In this document: positions 60,639-64,000 of the stretch, piece by piece
How the letters are laid out: the number at the start of each line of letters is the position of its first letter
Position numbering within the stretch: position 1 is the first letter of the stretch
Source of the DNA: Capitulum mitella
Taxonomy: Eukaryota; Arthropoda; Thecostraca; Pollicipedomorpha; Pollicipedidae
Length of the DNA: 64,000 bases
Direction of reading: 5' to 3'
Assembly: GCA_030062745.1 (NCBI GenBank)
Contig: CP099849.1
Location: forward strand, 11,692,144-11,756,143
Translations under genes and position numbers: made by a program
Notes under the pieces: generated by a model
What the model was told of the DNA's origin: nothing
Databases searched by the model: none
Seen by the model: the letters and a program-made list of their open reading frames with translations, nothing else

Positions 60639-62422
60639 GTGAGTGCGCTGCGGACAGCTCGCCGCCGGGCGGCCTCTGTCTCCGATCACGCCGCCTTTGT
60701 CATGATGAGCCGTGCTTGTGTCGTCCGACTGGGCCGGTGGCGTCCGCAGTGTGGACGGCGGCCTGTTTGGCTCCCGGTGGCCGGGTGTGTTCGCGAGCCT
60801 GCTGACGTGGCGCCGCCGGCGTTCACCGGCTCTAATGGCTGGCCCCCTTTTGTTTCGTGTAATGCAGGAGCCGTATGTCTTCCCCGTTGGGTCGAAATTA
60901 CGGCCTTTCCCTCCGGGCTTTTCTGTTGGTCATGCTTTTCCTTGAGCGGGGCGGCAGCGGCGGCGCGGCCTCGTAATTAACAGCCGGCGTCCGGAGGTCG
61001 TGACGGCCGTCTGTCAGCCGTGTGGCTCTCCGCCGCCGCCAGGCCGGCCGGGCTGGGGCGGCCGCTGCGCCGTCCGGCTCCGTGCCGCGCGGCCGTCGGC
61101 AGCAGCGGACAATCGGAGCGCGCCCTCCCGGCTGCCGGGCGGCAGGCCGGGTCGGCGCGCGGCTGCCCCCTGACCCGCGCACGCCGCCGCCGCCTGACGG
61201 CCGAATAACGTGGCCGGCCGCGCGGCCGCGCTTTCGCGCTGAAAGGCCGCCGAATAGCGCCGCAAATGGACACGGACGCTCGCACGCCGCGTGGGCGACG
61301 CATGGGAATAGGCTGCGCGTCGTGCCGTCGCCGCCGGGAAGGTTTGTAAAGCGGCGTCTTTATGCTGCGGGCGACTGCGGCACGCGCGGGTCGTCGGGTG
61401 TCGGCGCAGGGTGGGTGAAAGTGGGTGACGCGACGTGTCGGCCGCGATTAACGGCGGCTCGTGCTGTGCATCACGATAGAGCGCCGGCCTGTTGCTCGTC
61501 ACGCGCACCGCTCTTTGATGATTGTCATGGCGCGAACGTAACGTTACGATCGCCGTTATGGCGGTGTTGAATTCGAGGCGTGCGCGCGTCTCCGGAGCCT
61601 GGATTTCGGGCTCGGCTGGGCATCGTCGGCGTCCTGCCGGCCGCAACAGGCCATGAATACCTGATTGTATTAATTGTCCCGCAGTCGGAGTCGCGTTGTG
61701 TAAGCGGGATGACGGGGTTCGAATGTGATTAAGATGCGTTGTTACCGGCGCCAGGCGGCGGCGGGCCCGTAATTGCATTCGTTTATGAATGATGGGTTAC
61801 TCGGCGCGGCACCGCTGCGTCGGCACGGCGGGCGCGCCTGAAGCGCGCGGCGTTTGACGGTCGCGCCGCGGCCGCCGGCGAGGTCACGGCAGGTCAGTCG
61901 TCGCCAGCGGCGTGCCGGCTGTGTCGGGGCGGAGCGGGGTCGGCCGGCGCCAGCGGCGCGGAACAATCACACCGGCTGCCCTGCTGCCTGGTCCGCGGAC
62001 CGGCCCCGCATGGCCGTGCGTGCGTCGGCGGCAGCAGACCAGACCAGCAGGCCAGACCAGACCAGACCACGCCAGATCAGATCAGATCAGATCAGAACAG
62101 GCGCCAGACTGGCCTAGGTGTTTTTTGCCTGTCGTTTTCTGTGAATGAAAGTTTCGTTTTGTGCGGGTCACTGACGTTTAATATGTCCTTGGCGCTGGCA
62201 TTAGAGCTGCTATGTGCGGAAAGGGTACTAACATTTTCCGCTTCGCCAGCAGTTGTTGATTTCCTTTCTGCCTGCCGACGTTCCACACGGAATGTGGCTG
62301 TGTGCTGCCGGCACCTGAGCCGAGTAGGAATCTGACTTTGTGTCAGCGCTGGGCCCGGACAGCGCTGTGGCCGCCTGCAGCCGCTGCTGAGCTGCCCGCG
62401 TGACGTCGCCGGCCGCCGGCAG
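60639..62422 (+). other. par-3 intron 5 (about 1.8 kb)
   Basis: The intron runs from GTGAGT to GGCCGCCGGCAG. It is strongly GC-rich up to about 62.0 kb, then has a pentamer microsatellite (62037-62098) and a short AT-richer stretch. No coding was recognised, and open frames on both strands follow composition. Confidence 0.8.
62037..62098. repeat. GACCA/GATCA pentamer array
   Basis: Five-base units CAGAC(C) and then CAGAT follow one another for about 60 bp, interrupted by GGC and CGC. It is a simple microsatellite in par-3 intron 5. Confidence 0.85.
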
Positions 62423-62587
62423 GTGGGCGGATGCCGCCTGACCGGGCGCTGAGCGCGCGGGACCAGCGCTGGGAGCCGGTGGGCGGCGCGGCCGCCTCGC
62501 CCGGCGTCTCGGACGACGACGCCACGGCCGAGGAGGAGCCGGCCGCCCCGCAGCTGATCGTCCTCTCAGACGTCTCGAGTCCCCTGG
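62423..62587 (+). CDS. par-3: par-3 exon 6: linker into PDZ1, with a probable 1-base frameshift
   Basis: After CCGGCAG, the base that completes exon 5's last codon is followed by TGG GCG GAT GCC GCC (W-A-D-A-A). This matches the W-(A/M)-E-A-A-E segment that follows RLSMQ in insect Bazooka. The frame then meets TGA. Skipping one base near 62439 gives DRALSARDQRWEP, then acidic linker SDDDATAEEEP, then PQLIVLSDVSSPLG, which leads into PDZ1 (Bazooka has an equivalent strand ending SPLG). The donor is G|GTGAGT at 62588. With one base removed the exon is 164 nt and both phases fit (one base in, one base out). An alternative is an acceptor at 62453, which loses the W-A-D-A-A motif. Confidence 0.8.
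62439..62439 (+). other. Probable surplus base (frameshift) in par-3 exon 6
   Basis: The T of GCCGCC-T-GACCGG creates TGA directly after W-A-D-A-A. Ignoring it joins two frames that both look like Bazooka. The exact base cannot be fixed from one sequence. This is the second +1 event in a conserved exon in the window, the other being in Rop. Confidence 0.6.
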
Positions 62588-62890
62588 GTGAGTCCAGCCC
62601 GGTCCGCAGATGCTGGGAATACGGGGAGATGCAGGTACACGCCTTGACTTGGTGTTGTTTTAAATCCTTTCCACCAATGATTTGAAATTTCGAACGTGGG
62701 TAAGCGTTTACATTTTGAAAATGTCGTATAATAACTTGAAATAACTGTTGGAAGGTGACCCTTAAGTTACTTTCATGCGAACCAGCTTGTCAGAAGCCTA
62801 AAATTATTTATGTAGTGCTGCAGTTGTGCCCGCTTTAACACGCTCGCGTTACCCATGAACGGTGATGTGACGGCCGTCACGTGTCGACAG
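62588..62890 (+). other. par-3 intron 6 (303 bp)
   Basis: A short intron from GTGAGT to GTGTCGACAG, inside the Gly codon of S-P-L-G in PDZ1. Its 3' half is AT-richer than the exons. Nothing else was seen in it. Confidence 0.88.
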
Positions 62891-63053
62891 GTATCCACGT
62901 GGTACCGGAGAGTGACCCGGACGGCCGGGAGGGCGGCGTGGTGGTGCAGCGCGTGGACGCAGGCGGCGCCGTGGCCAGGGATGGCCGCATCAGGGTCGGA
63001 GACCGCATCAGCCAGATCAACGGCCACCACCTGGCCGGTTGCAGCCTGCAGAG
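62891..63053 (+). CDS. par-3: par-3 exon 7: first half of PDZ domain 1
   Basis: The exon completes the Gly codon left by exon 6 and encodes IHVVPESDPDGREGGVVVQR, VDAGGAVARDGRIRVGDRIS and QINGHHLAGCSLQ, ending with AG before the donor GTGAGC. This is the first half of a PDZ domain. S-P-L-G-I-H-V is the carboxylate-binding loop and following strand; GG.V...RDGRI.VGDRI..ING is the standard PDZ core. G-I-H-V-V-P is specific to PAR-3 PDZ1 in vertebrates and close to the Bazooka form. The second half, from the alpha-2 helix onward, is in the next exon outside the window. Confidence 0.95.
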
Positions 63054-64000
63054 GTGAGCCCGCCACCGCCGACGGCCCGACAGCCGACTGAACGTCCGTC
63101 GGGTCAGCCAGGCTGTCTCAAAGAGTCAGGCCGTGGCAGAGAGAAATTTAGAATTCATCGAGGGTGTTGTGCGGGGGGCCGGTGCGATGCGGCCAGGAAG
63201 ACACCGGTTTCTCAGGCATTGAGGCGCCGTTGCCGCTGCGCTAGGAGACCATGCCACCACGGAGTCCGTGACGTCTGCCGGCGGCTAATGCAAGCGAGGT
63301 CACTGGCATTCCAGCCGTGCGTCGGTAGCCGATCCTCAGGCCGAGCTCGTGCGGCGTTTGATTGAGTGTCCACGCCCTGTGGACGACATCCGTATGGCGC
63401 ATAATGCGTGACCACGGCGCGCGTTTCTCGGTCAGCCACGGGACGATCGCCGGTGTGTGCCGAGGGAGCGGGCCGCCCGGCCTGCCGGTCCGGCCCCTCT
63501 GGTGACGGCTTGCCGGCGGATCGGCTGCGGTGGCGGGGGCGGGGGCGGGAGCGGGGCGTGGGGCCGCCGCGGCATTGTTGCGCCGCCTCCTGTCCGCCGG
63601 CGGCCGGGCCGCGGCGTCACGCGGCCGTAACGGCGTGACGGCGGTCGCGGGCGCGGCGTGCGGCGGCGGGAGATGCGGCGCGGGCGGACGTAACGGTACC
63701 CGGTCGTGTCGTCACCTCGTGGGATCGGGGAGCCGTTTGCGTCCCTGTCTCTCGTCGTCTTGCGGTGGTTTTGCCGTCTGGTGTTCGCTGGAGCGGTGCC
63801 TCTGGCCGTGCGCGCGTGTTGAGTCGGGGGGGGGATGATTGTTACCAATCGCGCCGTCCGGCCGCGCCACGTTTGAAAAATGACCGCCGTGGGAGGCGTG
63901 GTTGATAGCTGTCCACTGACGTGTGGGGGTGTTTTTTTCGCCACCTGGAAACCTATCTTTGCTTGAGTTCTGGCCTTCTGGCCTTTACTGAAGCACGGCA
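63054..64000 (+). other. par-3 intron 7, 5' part
   Basis: It begins with GTGAGC and runs off the window end. It is GC-rich, with a GC-skewed GGGGGCGGGGGCGGG stretch around 63535-63555. Open frames on both strands look compositional. No coding or RNA gene was recognised. Confidence 0.75.

Noticed and set aside
63432-63944. 170-residue minus-strand open frame at the window end
   Set aside because: The product is Arg/Pro/Thr-rich, with frames also open on the plus strand, and has no motif. It lies within par-3 intron 7.

Overview
This is a window of animal nuclear DNA. The coding sequence is broken into exons bounded by GT/AG splice sites, introns run to tens of kilobases, and most of the rest is GC-rich intronic sequence with minisatellites and decayed transposons. 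The two recognisable genes resemble their insect counterparts (Rop and bazooka), so an arthropod is likely. The very GC-rich introns, full of CCGG runs, would fit a crustacean, but that is a guess. I saw no bacterial, viral or organellar genes, no convincing tRNA or rRNA, and no CRISPR array.

Layout. (1) 1-2042: start of the first visible intron of a minus-strand Munc18-type gene. (2) 2043-2715, minus strand: its first coding exon (Rop/STXBP1, a regulator of syntaxin and SNARE assembly), recognisable end to end but carrying one extra base at 2540/2541. (3) 2716-6897: AT-rich space between two head-to-head genes, holding a roughly 1.2 kb element with terminal inverted repeats. (4) 6898 to beyond 64000, plus strand: the 5' part of par-3/bazooka, the polarity scaffold. 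Seven exons can be placed: 6898-7017, 35384-35587, 47751-47831, 54104-54250, 60493-60638, 62423-62587 and 62891-63053. They encode the N-terminal oligomerisation domain (CR1), a linker with an RRGSEP motif, a second conserved linker motif (RLSMQ), and the first half of PDZ1. Exon 6 appears to carry one surplus base near 62439. Introns are about 28.4, 12.2, 6.3, 6.2, 1.8 and 0.3 kb.

The par-3 introns hold most of the window. Intron 1 contains an inverted pair of about 0.7 kb TIR elements (9255-9950 and 26325-27040), a decayed LINE reverse-transcriptase end (about 10300-10945), several minisatellites, and exon-like open segments on the plus strand that I cannot identify (12757-12855, 18680-18763, 19759-19896, 25677-25741, 29133-29268). 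Intron 4 contains a truncated L1/Tx1-type LINE (about 56570-57796). A dispersed repeat of about 300 bp occurs at 5630-5940 and 40205-40510, and as a split copy around 15.0-15.45 kb. A 39-bp sequence occurs on each side of par-3 exon 2.

Base composition changes near 7.8 kb: the sequence is AT-rich from about 2.7 to 7.8 kb and mostly strongly GC-rich after that, with an AT-rich island at about 49.4-53.1 kb. The two genes are both linked to cell organisation (vesicle fusion and polarity), but nothing in the sequence shows that they are co-regulated beyond being divergent neighbours.
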